Shown one piece after another: positions 49,803 through 59,001 of a DNA stretch of 64,000 nt; position 1 is the stretch's first letter, and each line of letters starts with the position of its first letter. The notes beneath the pieces were generated by a model. It did no database searches and was not told the origin of the DNA. It worked only from the letters and a program-made list of their open reading frames with translations. This DNA is from Corynebacterium sanguinis (GTDB lineage: Bacteria; Actinomycetota; Actinomycetes; Mycobacteriales; Mycobacteriaceae). The stretch lies in the NCBI RefSeq assembly GCF_007641235.1, contig NZ_CP038157.1, positions 1 to 64,000 on the forward strand. The letters run 5' to 3'. The position numbers were made by a program, and so were the translations under genes.

Positions 49803-51506
49803 ATGAGTACCACGTCCGCGCGCACTCCAGACCCGGTGCGCAGTCTCATCGAACCGCCCCAGGGCACCGCACTCGCGGTGTCCTACCTGCGCGTCTCCAC
49901 CAAGGAGCAAGCCGAGAAGGGCGGCACCGATGAAGGCTTCTCCATTCCCGCCCAGCGCGAGGCCAACCGCCGCAAGGCCGAACAGCTCGGCGCGGTCATC
50001 GTGAAGGAGTTCATCGACGCGGGCGAGTCCGCCCGCAAGGCCGACCGGCCCGAGCTGATGCGGATGATCCAGTACGTCAAGCGCAACCGTGTCGCGTACT
50101 GCATCGTCCACAAGGTCGACCGGCTCGCCCGCAACCGCGCCGACGACGTAACGATCCACCTCGCCTTGCAGGAGGCCGGGGTCATGCTCGTCTCCGCGAC
50201 CGAGAACATTGACGAGACCCCCAGCGGGATGCTGCTGCACGGCATCATGTCCACGATCGCGGAGTTCTACTCCCGCAATCTCGCCACCGAGGTCATCAAG
50301 GGCATGACGCAGAAAGCCGCCACCGGCGGCACGGTCGGCAAGGCACCGATCGGCTACCTCAACATCCGTTCCCGCGACGAGCTCGGCCGCGAAGTTCGCA
50401 CGGTGCAGCTCGACCCCGACCGGGCACCGCTGATTGAGTGGGCATACAAGGCATACGCCTCCGGGAACTGGACCGTCAGCCAGATCCACGACGAGCTGAC
50501 GTCGCGAGGGCTGGTCAGTCTTCCCACCCCGAAGCGGCCCTCGAAACCGCTCGCTGTGTCCTCGGTACACCGAATGCTGACGAACCCGTACTACAAGGGC
50601 GACGTGATCTACCGCGGCGTCGCCTACAAGGGTGCGCACCAGCCGCTCGTCCCGGCCGAGGTCTGGTACCAGGTGCAGTCCGTCCTCACCGCGCACAAGA
50701 GCGCATCCGAGGCAACCCAGGTGCACGACCACTACCTGAAAGGCACCGTCTACTGCGGGGCCTGCGGGTCCCGCCTCATCGTGTCAAACGCGAAGAACCG
50801 ACACGGCAACGTCTACCCCTACTTCGTCTGCTCAGGGCGGCACTCCAAGCGGACCGACTGCACGAGGCAGGCCATCCTCATCGAGGACGTCGAGCACTTG
50901 ATCGAGAACTACTACCAGCGCGTGCAACTCACCCCCGCCCGACGCGAAGCTCTGGCCGGGATGCTGCACCACGAGTTCGACCGGCTGATGTCCGCCGAAG
51001 CCGACGAACTCGCCCAGCTCACCGCGAACCGCGACCGCCTGGAGCACGAGCAAGACCGGCTCATGCAGGCCCACTACGCCGACGCGATCCCGCTCGCCGT
51101 CCTCAAACGGGAACAAGACCGCATCGCCGGAGAACTCGACCAGGTGAACCGCCGCCTCGACGCCCACCACGGCGAGTACACCGACGCCCGCGCGCACCTG
51201 GACGACGCCCTGAACCTGTTGGAGAACTGCGCCGACATCTACGCCCGCTGCGACGACGCCAACCGGCGCCTGTGCAACCAGGCCTTCTTCACCAAGGTCT
51301 ACATCGAGGAGGACGACGAACTGCGCGTCGAGAACAACCGGCCCTTCGAGATGCTGCTCGACCCCGAGGTCAACGCCGACGCGCTCACCTGGGCAGAGAA
51401 CGCCGACAAGGCCCGAACCCCAGCCCTTGATTCCTCGGGCCAAGGTTCGAGCCTTGTGCGTTGGGTGCCCCCAGTGGGACTCGAACCCACACTGAATCGA
51501 TTTTAA
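49803..51506 (+). CDS. Large serine recombinase, ICE integrase
   Basis: A 567-residue recombinase. The catalytic domain (about 25-165) has Ser32 in YLRVSTKEQ, then QREANRRKAEQLGA, KVDRLARNRADD. The recombinase domain (about 180-290) and zinc-ribbon (CGACGSRL ... CSGRH) are followed by coiled-coil segments (TANRDRLEHEQDRL). The last 13 residues are encoded by the antisense of tRNA-Leu (VPPVGLEPTLNRF), so the C-terminus depends on the insertion site. It should integrate and excise the ICE. Confidence 0.92.
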   Translation: MSTTSARTPDPVRSLIEPPQGTALAVSYLRVSTKEQAEKGGTDEGFSIPAQREANRRKAEQLGAVIVKEFIDAGESARKADRPELMRMIQYVKRNRVAYCIVHKVDRLARNRADDVTIHLALQEAGVMLVSATENIDETPSGMLLHGIMSTIAEFYSRNLATEVIKGMTQKAATGGTVGKAPIGYLNIRSRDELGREVRTVQLDPDRAPLIEWAYKAYASGNWTVSQIHDELTSRGLVSLPTPKRPSKPLAVSSVHRMLTNPYYKGDVIYRGVAYKGAHQPLVPAEVWYQVQSVLTAHKSASEATQVHDHYLKGTVYCGACGSRLIVSNAKNRHGNVYPYFVCSGRHSKRTDCTRQAILIEDVEHLIENYYQRVQLTPARREALAGMLHHEFDRLMSAEADELAQLTANRDRLEHEQDRLMQAHYADAIPLAVLKREQDRIAGELDQVNRRLDAHHGEYTDARAHLDDALNLLENCADIYARCDDANRRLCNQAFFTKVYIEEDDELRVENNRPFEMLLDPEVNADALTWAENADKARTPALDSSGQGSSLVRWVPPVGLEPTLNRF

Positions 51507-51539
51507 GTCGACTGCCTCTGCCGATTGGGCTATAGGGGC
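51466..51539 (-). tRNA. tRNA-Leu(UAA)-like, ICE attachment site
   Basis: The 74-base reverse-strand sequence folds into a cloverleaf: acceptor GCCCCTA/TGGGGGC, D arm, anticodon stem GTCGA/TCGAT with loop CTTAAAA (anticodon UAA), T arm GTGGG TTCGAGT CCCAC and discriminator A. No CCA is encoded. The variable arm is only about 5 bases, although leucine tRNAs normally have a long one. The ICE recombinase gene overlaps its 3' half, consistent with integration at the tRNA 3' end. Confidence 0.9.
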
Positions 51540-51552
51540 GTGAGCACACACT

Positions 51553-54500
51553 TTACTCGCTCGCAGTAACCACCTTCTTGTCCACCCCGAACATATCCGC
51601 AAGGAAGTCGGACACCCACTGCACAAGCTCGGTATCGCGCAGGGTCGGCTGATTCACACCAGCGGCGGCGCGTGGCAGCGGCACCTGCAGCGCCTTGGCC
51701 GCGGCGCGGTAGTTCGCGCCCGGGTACAGGCGTTTGAGCCGCACCTGCTTCGAGTCCTGCAGCTCCACCGGCTGGAACTTGATGCGCGAGCCCTGCACCA
51801 AGATGTCAGACACCCCGGCGGAACGGGCCTGCTGACGCAAGCGGGCTACGGCAACGAGGTGCTCGACCTCGCGCGGGAGTGGGCCGAAGCGGTCGACCAT
51901 TTCCTCGGTGACGGTCGCCAAGTCGGCGTCATCGCGTGACTCGGCAAGCTTGCGGTAAATCTCCAGACGCAGGCGCTCGGAGTTGACGTAGGTGTCCGGG
52001 ATGTGGGCGTCGACAGGCAAATCGATGCGGATCTCCTTCGGGCCCTGGTCGGTGGCATCCACCGTCTCTCCGGTCATGAGCGCCTTGTACGTATCGACGG
52101 CCTCCCCAACGAGCCGGACATACATATCGAAGCCGACACCCGCGATGTGCCCCGACTGCTCCGCGCCCAGCACGTTGCCGGCGCCGCGCATCTCCAGGTC
52201 CTTTTGCGCCACCGCGATACCGGAGCCCAGGTCGTTGTTCTGCGCGATCGTCGCCAAGCGGTCGTACGAAGTCTCGGTCAGCGTCTTGTCCTTCGGATAC
52301 AGGAAGTAGGCGTAGGCGCGATCGCGGGAACGACCGACGCGGCCGCGCAGCTGATGCAGCTGGGACAGGCCCATGTTTTGGGCGTTTTCCACGATCAGGG
52401 TGTTGGCGTTGGCGATATCCAGGCCCGTTTCCACGATCGTGGTGCACACGAGCACGTCGTACTCGCGGTTCCAGAACCCCTGCACCGTCTGCTCGAGCAG
52501 CTGCTCCGACATCTGGCCGTGCGCCACCACGACGCGCGCCTCGGGGACAAGCTCGCGCACGCGCCGCGCGGCCTTTTCAATGTCGGCGACCTTGTTGTGG
52601 ATGTAGAAAATCTGGCCATCGCGCAGCAGCTCGCGCCGAATCGCCGCCGCGATCTGTTTATCCTCCTGCGGGCCGACGTAAGTCAGCACCGGGTGGCGGT
52701 CCTCCGGCGGAGTCGTGATCGACGTCATCTCGCGGATCCCGGTCAGCGACATCTCCAGGGTGCGCGGGATTGGCGTCGCCGTCATGGTGAGCACGTCGAC
52801 GTGCGACTTTAGCGCCTTGATGTGCTCCTTGTGCTCGACGCCGAAGCGCTGCTCCTCATCGACCACGATGAGGCCCAGGTTCTTCCACTGCACGCCGGTA
52901 GCCAGCAGGCGGTGGGTGCCGATGACGACGTCAACGGAGCCGTCGGCAAGCCCAGCGAGCGTCTCCTTCGACTCCTTCGCCGAGGTAAAACGCGACAGCT
53001 CGCGGATGGTCACGCCGAAGCCGTCCATGCGGGTGGAGAACGTCGAATAGTGCTGCTGCGCCAGAAGGGTGGTCGGCACGAGCACCGCGACCTGCTTGCC
53101 GTCCTGCACCGCCTTGAACGCCGCGCGCACCGCGACCTCGGTCTTGCCGAAGCCGACGTCACCCACGATCACCCGATCCATCGGCGTCGGCTTCTCCATG
53201 TCGTCCTTAACCGCGCCGATCGCGAGGAGCTGGTCCTCCGTCTCCACGAACGGAAAGTTGTCCTCCATCTCCGCCTGCCACGGCGTGTCCGGCGCGAACG
53301 CGTGGCCCGGCGCGGCCTGGCGCTTGGCGTAAAGCTGCACCAACTCAGCCGCGATCTCCCGCACCGCCGCGCGCGCCTTGCGCTTGGTGCTCTTCCAGTC
53401 GGAGCCGCCCATTTTGCTTAACGACGGCTGCTCACCCCCGGAATACTTTGACAGCAAGTCCAGCGACTCCATCGGCACCCACAACTGGTCGTTGGGCTGG
53501 CCGCGCTTCGCCGGCTGGTACTCAAGCACGATGTACTCGCGGCGCGAGTCCTCGTCGCCCGTGTGGACGGTGCGCTCGGCCATCTTTACAAACCGGCCAA
53601 TGCCGTGGGTCTCGTGCACCACGTAATCGCCGGGGCTCAGCGCGAGCGGGTCGACCCTGTTGCGCCGCCGCGGGGCGCGCCGCTTCGCGCCCGCGATATC
53701 GCCTACGCGGTTACCTGTCACATCGGTCTCAGTGACAACGACCATGTTTGGCCCCGGGAACACCAAACCCGCGTGCGACAACGCTTGGTAGAGCGTGACC
53801 TGGCCGGTCACCGGTTCGAGCCCGTCCGAGGCGATGCGCGCCGAGATCCCGTGCTCGCGCAGCCGCTCAGCGAAGCGCTCCACCGTGCCTTTGGCCGGGG
53901 CGACGAAGGCGGCGGTGCCGTTGTTGCTCTGCACGTGCAGCTTGACAGTGGCGAAGAGCTGCTCGATCGCCTTCGGATCGCCCTTCGGGGCGGGCGCGGG
54001 TTCGAACTCCAGCGGCAGGGTCGCCGTGTCGTCTGCGGCAAACATGCCGGGAGGCGCGAACGTCCACCAGCTACTGCCCGCCTTAAGCGTCGAGACGCGC
54101 AGCGACTCGAAGGAGCGATACGACGACGCCGAGACGTCGAGCCCCTCCACCGCGACGGGACCCTCCGCCCCCATCGCCGCCGCCTCCCAGCCGGCCTCGA
54201 GGAACTCCTTGTCGGTGACCTCAAGGTCTTCGATGCGGGCGCGGACCTTTTCCGGCGCCGTGACCAGCACGATCGACCCCTTCGGCAACAGCTCGGGAAG
54301 CACCTGGAAGGGCTTGTCGGTCAGCGCCGGGATGAGCGCCTCCATGCCGTCGGCGTGGTGCCCCTGGGAAATCCGGGTCAGCATCTGCACGAGCGTGGCG
54401 TTCTGCGGGTGCGCGCGGGCGAGCTCGTCGGCGCGTGCGGCCACGGGGTCGTCGATAAGCAACTGGCGAGCGGGGAAAAGCTCGACGGAGTCGACCTCGT

Positions 54501-55128
54501 CGATGCCGCGCTGATCCGCCACCGCGAAGGTGCGGATGTCCGTGACCTCGTCGCCCCAGAACTCGATGCGCACCGGGTGCTCGGCGGTGGTTGGGAAAAC
54601 GTCGATTAGGCCGCCGCGGGTCGCGAACTCACCGCGCTTTGCCACCATGTCGACGTGCTCGTACGCGAATCGCGCGATCGACTCCGTGAGCTGCGTGAAG
54701 TCGTACTCGTGATCGCGGGCGATCACGATCGGGTCGATGACCGGCAACACCGGCTGGCACACCGCGCGCGCAGCTGCGACGATCACCCGCGGCATCTCGT
54801 GCAAGACCTTGAAGCGCCTGCCCACCACATCCGCCGCCGGGGAGAGCCGCTCGTGCGGCAGCGTCTCCAGCGCGGGGAAATGCGCGACATTCTCCGGTCT
54901 GATCAGCGCCGCCAACTCCGCGGTGAGATCCTCGGCCTCATGCCCCGTCGCGGTGACCAACAGCACCGGGACCTTGCGCGACAACGCGGCCGCGGCCCAC
55001 GGGCGGGTCTGGTCGATCCCCATGACGTGGAGATGATCCTGGCCGATATTGCTCAGCAGGCCCTTGAGCTTCGGGTCCGTCAGCGCAACAGTAAGCAGCC
55101 CACCCAATGCGGGCACGGTGGTGGTCAT
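51553..55128 (-). CDS. mfd: Transcription-repair coupling factor
   Basis: A 1191-residue Mfd. It has the UvrB-like N-terminal domain, the RNA-polymerase-interacting module (DPLALSPGDYVVHETHGIGR, which is the RID region), and the translocase with Walker A GDVGFGKTEVAVRAA, DEEQRF, and TATPIPRTLEMSLTGIR. The C-terminal TRCF domain is complete. It frees stalled RNA polymerase and recruits UvrA at lesions. The 7-base gap after tetR shows one operon. The tRNA-Leu and ICE lie directly downstream. Confidence 0.96.
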   Translation of the reverse strand: MTTTVPALGGLLTVALTDPKLKGLLSNIGQDHLHVMGIDQTRPWAAAALSRKVPVLLVTATGHEAEDLTAELAALIRPENVAHFPALETLPHERLSPAADVVGRRFKVLHEMPRVIVAAARAVCQPVLPVIDPIVIARDHEYDFTQLTESIARFAYEHVDMVAKRGEFATRGGLIDVFPTTAEHPVRIEFWGDEVTDIRTFAVADQRGIDEVDSVELFPARQLLIDDPVAARADELARAHPQNATLVQMLTRISQGHHADGMEALIPALTDKPFQVLPELLPKGSIVLVTAPEKVRARIEDLEVTDKEFLEAGWEAAAMGAEGPVAVEGLDVSASSYRSFESLRVSTLKAGSSWWTFAPPGMFAADDTATLPLEFEPAPAPKGDPKAIEQLFATVKLHVQSNNGTAAFVAPAKGTVERFAERLREHGISARIASDGLEPVTGQVTLYQALSHAGLVFPGPNMVVVTETDVTGNRVGDIAGAKRRAPRRRNRVDPLALSPGDYVVHETHGIGRFVKMAERTVHTGDEDSRREYIVLEYQPAKRGQPNDQLWVPMESLDLLSKYSGGEQPSLSKMGGSDWKSTKRKARAAVREIAAELVQLYAKRQAAPGHAFAPDTPWQAEMEDNFPFVETEDQLLAIGAVKDDMEKPTPMDRVIVGDVGFGKTEVAVRAAFKAVQDGKQVAVLVPTTLLAQQHYSTFSTRMDGFGVTIRELSRFTSAKESKETLAGLADGSVDVVIGTHRLLATGVQWKNLGLIVVDEEQRFGVEHKEHIKALKSHVDVLTMTATPIPRTLEMSLTGIREMTSITTPPEDRHPVLTYVGPQEDKQIAAAIRRELLRDGQIFYIHNKVADIEKAARRVRELVPEARVVVAHGQMSEQLLEQTVQGFWNREYDVLVCTTIVETGLDIANANTLIVENAQNMGLSQLHQLRGRVGRSRDRAYAYFLYPKDKTLTETSYDRLATIAQNNDLGSGIAVAQKDLEMRGAGNVLGAEQSGHIAGVGFDMYVRLVGEAVDTYKALMTGETVDATDQGPKEIRIDLPVDAHIPDTYVNSERLRLEIYRKLAESRDDADLATVTEEMVDRFGPLPREVEHLVAVARLRQQARSAGVSDILVQGSRIKFQPVELQDSKQVRLKRLYPGANYRAAAKALQVPLPRAAAGVNQPTLRDTELVQWVSDFLADMFGVDKKVVTASE

Positions 55129-55135
55129 AGTGGTG

Positions 55136-55756
55136 TTACTCAGTTCCCTTCACAGTGTGAATAATCTTCGGCTGCGCCTCCAGCCCAGCCAGCCCATTCC
55201 AGCACAGGTTCGCGACATGGGTCGCCACAGCGTACTTATCCGGCGAGCGCTGATCCAACCACCACAGAGCGGTCATGGACACGGCGCCCACGATCGCCTG
55301 CGCGTGCAACTGAGCGAGCTTGGGGTTCAGCCCGCGGTGACGGAACGCCTCCTCGAGCAGGTGAGACACCTGCACCGTTAGCGTGTTGAGCAACGTGGAG
55401 TAGGAGTGCTCGCCGCCCGGCATCTGGCCGTGCACGAGGATGACGAAGCCGTCCGTGTGGTCCTCAACGTAGCTCAGCAGGGCGAGGATGCCCCGCTCAA
55501 TGCGCTCGCGCCAACGGCCCTCGCCGATCGAGGACAAAATCGCGTTGAACAGCCGCGCCTGCTCCTCCTCGATCACCGCGACGTACAAGCCCTCCTTGCC
55601 GCCGAAGTGCTCGTAGACCACGGGCTTGGACACCCCGGCGCGCGAGGAGATCTCCTCTACCGAAATGCCGTCGAATCCCCGCTCCGCGAAAGCGGACCGT
55701 CCGATACCGATGAGTTGCTCCCGGCGCTGCGAACCGGTCATACGCTGTCGAGCCAT
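55136..55756 (-). CDS. TetR/AcrR-family regulator
   Basis: A 206-residue regulator. The HTH region is QLIGIGRSAFAERGFDGISV then EEISSRAGVSKPVVYEHFGG, standard TetR. The C-terminal ligand domain ends with WWLDQRSPDKYAVATHVANL. The start at 55756 is preferred to a codon two upstream. It lies 7 bases before mfd in the same direction. Genomes with this TetR-mfd arrangement are common in corynebacteria; the ligand is unknown. Confidence 0.85.
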   Translation of the reverse strand: MARQRMTGSQRREQLIGIGRSAFAERGFDGISVEEISSRAGVSKPVVYEHFGGKEGLYVAVIEEEQARLFNAILSSIGEGRWRERIERGILALLSYVEDHTDGFVILVHGQMPGGEHSYSTLLNTLTVQVSHLLEEAFRHRGLNPKLAQLHAQAIVGAVSMTALWWLDQRSPDKYAVATHVANLCWNGLAGLEAQPKIIHTVKGTE

Positions 55757-55804
55757 GCCCAATACCTTACTTGCGGGCGCGTGCGCTACACTATCGCCTG
55801 ATAT

Positions 55805-55876
55805 TTCCCCATGGTGTAATTGGCAACACTACGGTTTTTGGTACCGTCATTCTAGGTTCGAGTCCTGGTGGGGAAG
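55805..55876 (+). tRNA. tRNA-Gln(UUG)
   Basis: A 72-base cloverleaf: acceptor TTCCCCA/TGGGGAA, D stem GTGT/ACAC, anticodon stem TACGG-CCGTC type with loop containing TTG, and T arm with TTCGAGT. Discriminator G and no encoded CCA. A TACACT -10 lies about 12 bases upstream. TTTTTT and an AGCG/CGCT hairpin follow, a likely terminator. Confidence 0.92.
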
Positions 55877-55974
55877 CTTTGTTTTTTAGCGGGGTTTTCG
55901 CTAGTTGATGGCGGTTTTTTCGGTGTCTTGATTTTTGTCGCTCAGATCTGTTCCCGGGTGGGCGTTGGTGGGAT

Positions 55975-56270
55975 GTCACGGTCGACGTTTTGGGGGGTTG
56001 TGAAACCCCAGGTCGCGGGTCGGCGTTTCGGCTTCACTGTGACATCTCGGGCGGTGGAATGTCACGGTCAACCAGTGGCGGGTCGCAAAACCCCAGGTCA
56101 CTGGTTTTCGTATTGGCTTCACTGTGACGTCTCGGGCGGTGAAAAGTCACGGTCAATAGGTGTCACGATGTAAAACCCCAGGTCGCGGGTTTCCGGGTCG
56201 GCTTCACCGTGACATCTTGGGCGGTGGAATGTCCCAGTCAACCGACGGCAGACGAGAAAACCCCAACGCA
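55975..56270 (+). repeat. Array of 85-base tandem repeats
   Basis: Three complete units start at 55975 (86 bases), 56061 (85) and 56146 (85), each beginning GTCACGGTC, sharing AAACCCCAGGTC in the middle and CTTCACTGTGAC near the end, followed by a CTCGGGCGGTG-like tail. A fourth partial unit starts at 56231. Each unit has inverted ends (GTCACGGT and ACTGTGAC) able to form a hairpin. The array fills most of the 440-base noncoding stretch between tRNA-Gln and the MFS gene. I see no coding potential. Confidence 0.85.
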
Positions 56271-56316
56271 CATCGTTCACCTCAGATTGCCGCACCAAAG
56301 CTGTAACCTAATCGGG

Positions 56317-57531
56317 GTGGAACACCAGAAACACAACGCGACGCGGTTCATCTGGGCCAACGGCCTGCAGGGCATCGGTGACCAAATCGTCGCCGCGAAA
56401 ACGCTTCTGCCCTGGCTGTTTACCGTCGCCGGGGTGCCCGCGTTCTTCACTGGCCTGTTGGTGCCGATCCGCGAGTCCGGCTCGATGCTGCCGCAGGCGG
56501 CGCTGAGCCCTTGGGTCAGCTCGAAGCCGAAGCGCAAGCGAGTGTGGCTGCTCGGCTCGTGGGGCCAGGCCCTCTCCGGCGTGGGCATCGCGGCCGCTGC
56601 CGCCACTCTCAGCGGCGTCGCCCTGGGCCTCGCTGTCATCGTGTGCCTCGCCGCGCTCAGCGTGTTCCGCGCGCTGTGTTCCATCGCCGGCAAAGACGTC
56701 CAGGGGCGCACGATCGACAAGGGCAAGCGCGGGCTGATCACCGGCCGCGCCACCGCGCTGTCCGGCGCGTTCACCCTCGCCATCGGCCTGGCGCTGACGC
56801 TGCTGCCCAACGAAGTGCCCCGCTGGATGATCGCGGCACTACTACTCGTCGGCGCGTCGACCTGGGGTTTTGCCTCGCTGGTGTTCCAGGGCATCCGCGA
56901 ACCAGAAGCCGAGCACGACACGACCGTCGATGACGATAACTGGCTCGCCGTCACCTGGGAGCTAGTGACCAAGGACAAGGAGCTGCGCAACTTCCTCGTG
57001 GTCCGCTCGTTGATGCTGGTCACAGCTCTGTCCACCCCGTTCATCGTGGTGCTCGCCCAGGAGCAGGGCTCAGACCTGTCCAGCCTCGGTGCCTTCGTCA
57101 TCGCCTCCGGCGGCGCCGCATTGCTCGGCGGCCGCATCTCCGGGATCTGGTCGGACAAGTCCTCCAAGCTCACCATGGCCTGGGCCGCAGCGGTCGCCTC
57201 CATCGTCATTGTGCTTTTGGTCCTGAGCGCTGATTTTGCGTCGTCAAGCGTGAATGCGATTGTCATGCCGGCCGGGTTCTTCGCGGTCAACCTCGCGCAC
57301 ACCGCGGTGCGCGTCAGCCGAAAGACCTACCTGGTGGACATGGCCGACGGGGAGCGCCGCACCCTGATCACCGGCGCATCCAACACGATCATGGGCGTGG
57401 TTATGCTCGTCGTGGGCGCGATCAGCTCCGCCGTCGCGGTCTTTGGCACCCAGGCCGCGCTGATCTTTCTCGCCGTGCTGGGCGCGGCGGGCGTGGCTGG
57501 GGCGTGGAACCTCAAGGACGTCTCGGCCTAG
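56317..57531 (+). CDS. MFS-type transporter
   Basis: A 404-residue polytopic membrane protein with about 12 hydrophobic segments. Near the N-terminus are ATRFIWANGLQGIGDQIV and VPIRESGSMLPQAALSPWVS. The MFS fold is clear, but I cannot name a substrate. The GTG at 56317 is chosen because an upstream in-frame ATG lies in the repeat array; there is no clear ribosome-binding site, and TAACCT nearby suggests a leaderless transcript. It is 16 bases before glmU. Confidence 0.75.
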   Translation: MEHQKHNATRFIWANGLQGIGDQIVAAKTLLPWLFTVAGVPAFFTGLLVPIRESGSMLPQAALSPWVSSKPKRKRVWLLGSWGQALSGVGIAAAAATLSGVALGLAVIVCLAALSVFRALCSIAGKDVQGRTIDKGKRGLITGRATALSGAFTLAIGLALTLLPNEVPRWMIAALLLVGASTWGFASLVFQGIREPEAEHDTTVDDDNWLAVTWELVTKDKELRNFLVVRSLMLVTALSTPFIVVLAQEQGSDLSSLGAFVIASGGAALLGGRISGIWSDKSSKLTMAWAAAVASIVIVLLVLSADFASSSVNAIVMPAGFFAVNLAHTAVRVSRKTYLVDMADGERRTLITGASNTIMGVVMLVVGAISSAVAVFGTQAALIFLAVLGAAGVAGAWNLKDVSA

Positions 57532-57534
57532 CGT

Positions 57535-57547
57535 TATGCTTTAAACC
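57535..57547 (+). promoter_or_regulatory. Possible leaderless promoter of glmU
   Basis: TATGCT (57535-57540) lies 7 bases before the glmU ATG, the spacing of a -10 element for a transcript starting at or next to the start codon. No ribosome-binding site is visible. Motif-only call. Confidence 0.4.
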
Positions 57548-58990
57548 ATGACTGAGCAGAATCAGTGTGCTGTCGTCGTCCTTGCGGCCGGCGCGGGCAC
57601 CCGCATGAAATCGGCCACGCAAAAAACGCTGCACGAGATCGGCGGGCGAAGCCTCCTGTCGCACTCGCTGCACGCCGCCGCCGCGGTCAGCCCAAGCCAC
57701 GTCGTCGCCGTCGTCGGGTTCCAGCGCGAGCAGGTCTCCCCCGCGGTCGACGAGATCGCGCAGCAGATGAGCATCGAGATCCTTCAGGCCGTCCAGGAGG
57801 AGCAAAACGGCACCGGCCACGCCGTGCAGTGCGGCCTAGAGACGCTGCCCGACTTCGACGGCACTGTCGTCGTCACCAACGCCGACGTGCCGCTGCTCGA
57901 GGGAGCAACGCTGCAAAAGCTTATCGACGCCCACGTCAACGCCCAGGCCGCCGTCACGGTGCTCACCCTCGAGTTTGACAACCCCACCGGCTACGGCCGC
58001 ATCATCCGCGACGAGCGCGGCGCCGTTGTCGAAATCGTGGAGGAGAAAGACGCCGACGACGAGCAGAAGCGCGTCACCGAGGTCAACTCCGGGGTGTTCG
58101 CCTTCGACGGCGCCGTGCTCCGCGACGCGCTGACGCGCATCACCTCCGACAACGCCCAGGGCGAGCTTTACATCACCGACGTGCTCGCCATCGCACGTGG
58201 CGACGGTCGCACCGTCACCGCGTTCACCGCCCCCGACCCGCGCGAGCTCGCGGGTGTCAACGACCGCGTCCAGCTCGCCGCGGCCGGCAAGGAGCTCAAC
58301 CGCCGCCTCGTCGAGCGCGCGATGCGCGGCGGTGCGACGATCATCGACCCCGACACCACCTGGATCGGCGTGGACGTCGAGATCGGCGCGGACGTCGTGA
58401 TCCACCCGAACACCCATCTCTGGGGATCGACGGTGATTAGCGACGGCGCCGAGATCGGCCCGGACACCACCCTGCGCGACATGGAGGTCGGCCCCGGCGC
58501 GACGGTCACCCGCACCCAAGGCTCGCTCAGCGTCATCGGCGCCAACGCCCAGGTCGGCCCGTTCACCTACATCCGCCCCGGCACCGAGCTCGGCGAGGGC
58601 GGCAAGCTCGGCGGGTTCGTCGAGTCGAAGAACGCCGTCATCGGTGCCGGCTCGAAGATCCCGCACCTGACTTACATTGGCGACGCGACCGTGGGCACCA
58701 ACTCCAACATCGGCTGCTCGAGCGTCTTCGCCAACTACGACGGCGTGAACAAGCACCACACCACGATCGGCAACAACGTGCGCGCCGGCTCCGACACGAC
58801 CTTCGTCGCGCCGGTGACCGTCGGTGACGGCGCGTACACCGGCGCGGGTACTGTTGTCACCGACGACGTGCCCGCCGGGGCCTTGGCCATCAAGGAGGGC
58901 CGTCAGCGCAACATCGAGGGCTGGGTGGAGAAGAAACGCCCAGGGACAGACGCGGCAGCGGCAGCAGCGGCAGCCAAGGAAGAGAAGTAA
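57548..58990 (+). CDS. glmU: Bifunctional UDP-N-acetylglucosamine pyrophosphorylase/acetyltransferase
   Basis: A 480-residue GlmU. The N-terminal uridylyltransferase has LAAGAGTRMKS (residues about 13-23), TNADVPLL and EKDADDEQK. The C-terminal left-handed beta helix has hexapeptide repeats, with HLTYIGDATVGTNSNIGCSS and NYDGVNKHHT giving the acetyltransferase site. It makes UDP-GlcNAc for cell-wall synthesis. The C-terminus has an Ala-rich tail. It is 11 bases before prs. Confidence 0.96.
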   Translation: MTEQNQCAVVVLAAGAGTRMKSATQKTLHEIGGRSLLSHSLHAAAAVSPSHVVAVVGFQREQVSPAVDEIAQQMSIEILQAVQEEQNGTGHAVQCGLETLPDFDGTVVVTNADVPLLEGATLQKLIDAHVNAQAAVTVLTLEFDNPTGYGRIIRDERGAVVEIVEEKDADDEQKRVTEVNSGVFAFDGAVLRDALTRITSDNAQGELYITDVLAIARGDGRTVTAFTAPDPRELAGVNDRVQLAAAGKELNRRLVERAMRGGATIIDPDTTWIGVDVEIGADVVIHPNTHLWGSTVISDGAEIGPDTTLRDMEVGPGATVTRTQGSLSVIGANAQVGPFTYIRPGTELGEGGKLGGFVESKNAVIGAGSKIPHLTYIGDATVGTNSNIGCSSVFANYDGVNKHHTTIGNNVRAGSDTTFVAPVTVGDGAYTGAGTVVTDDVPAGALAIKEGRQRNIEGWVEKKRPGTDAAAAAAAAKEEK

Positions 58991-59001
58991 AGGATCGCCA
59001 C

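Larger units (their letters stand above)
13393..51465. mobile_element. Integrative and conjugative element at tRNA-Leu
   Basis: A block of about 38 kb lies between the padR operon and tRNA-Leu. It contains a large serine recombinase next to the tRNA, a MobF relaxase, VirB4, VirD4, VirB6-like and VirB8-like proteins, an M23 peptidase, SSB, ArdC-like and ParB proteins, i.e. a complete actinobacterial conjugation set. The right edge is placed at the tRNA 3' end because the recombinase reads into the tRNA. The left edge is less certain: it is drawn at the first element-like ORF, and no clear copy of the tRNA end is visible there. Confidence 0.8.

Noticed and set aside
55868..56173. A 101-residue forward frame after tRNA-Gln
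   Set aside because: It runs through the tandem repeat array, has no homologous features and no good ribosome-binding site.
55975..56270. Tandem repeats as a CRISPR array
   Set aside because: Units are 85-86 bases with variation throughout and no constant-repeat/unique-spacer alternation; no cas genes nearby.
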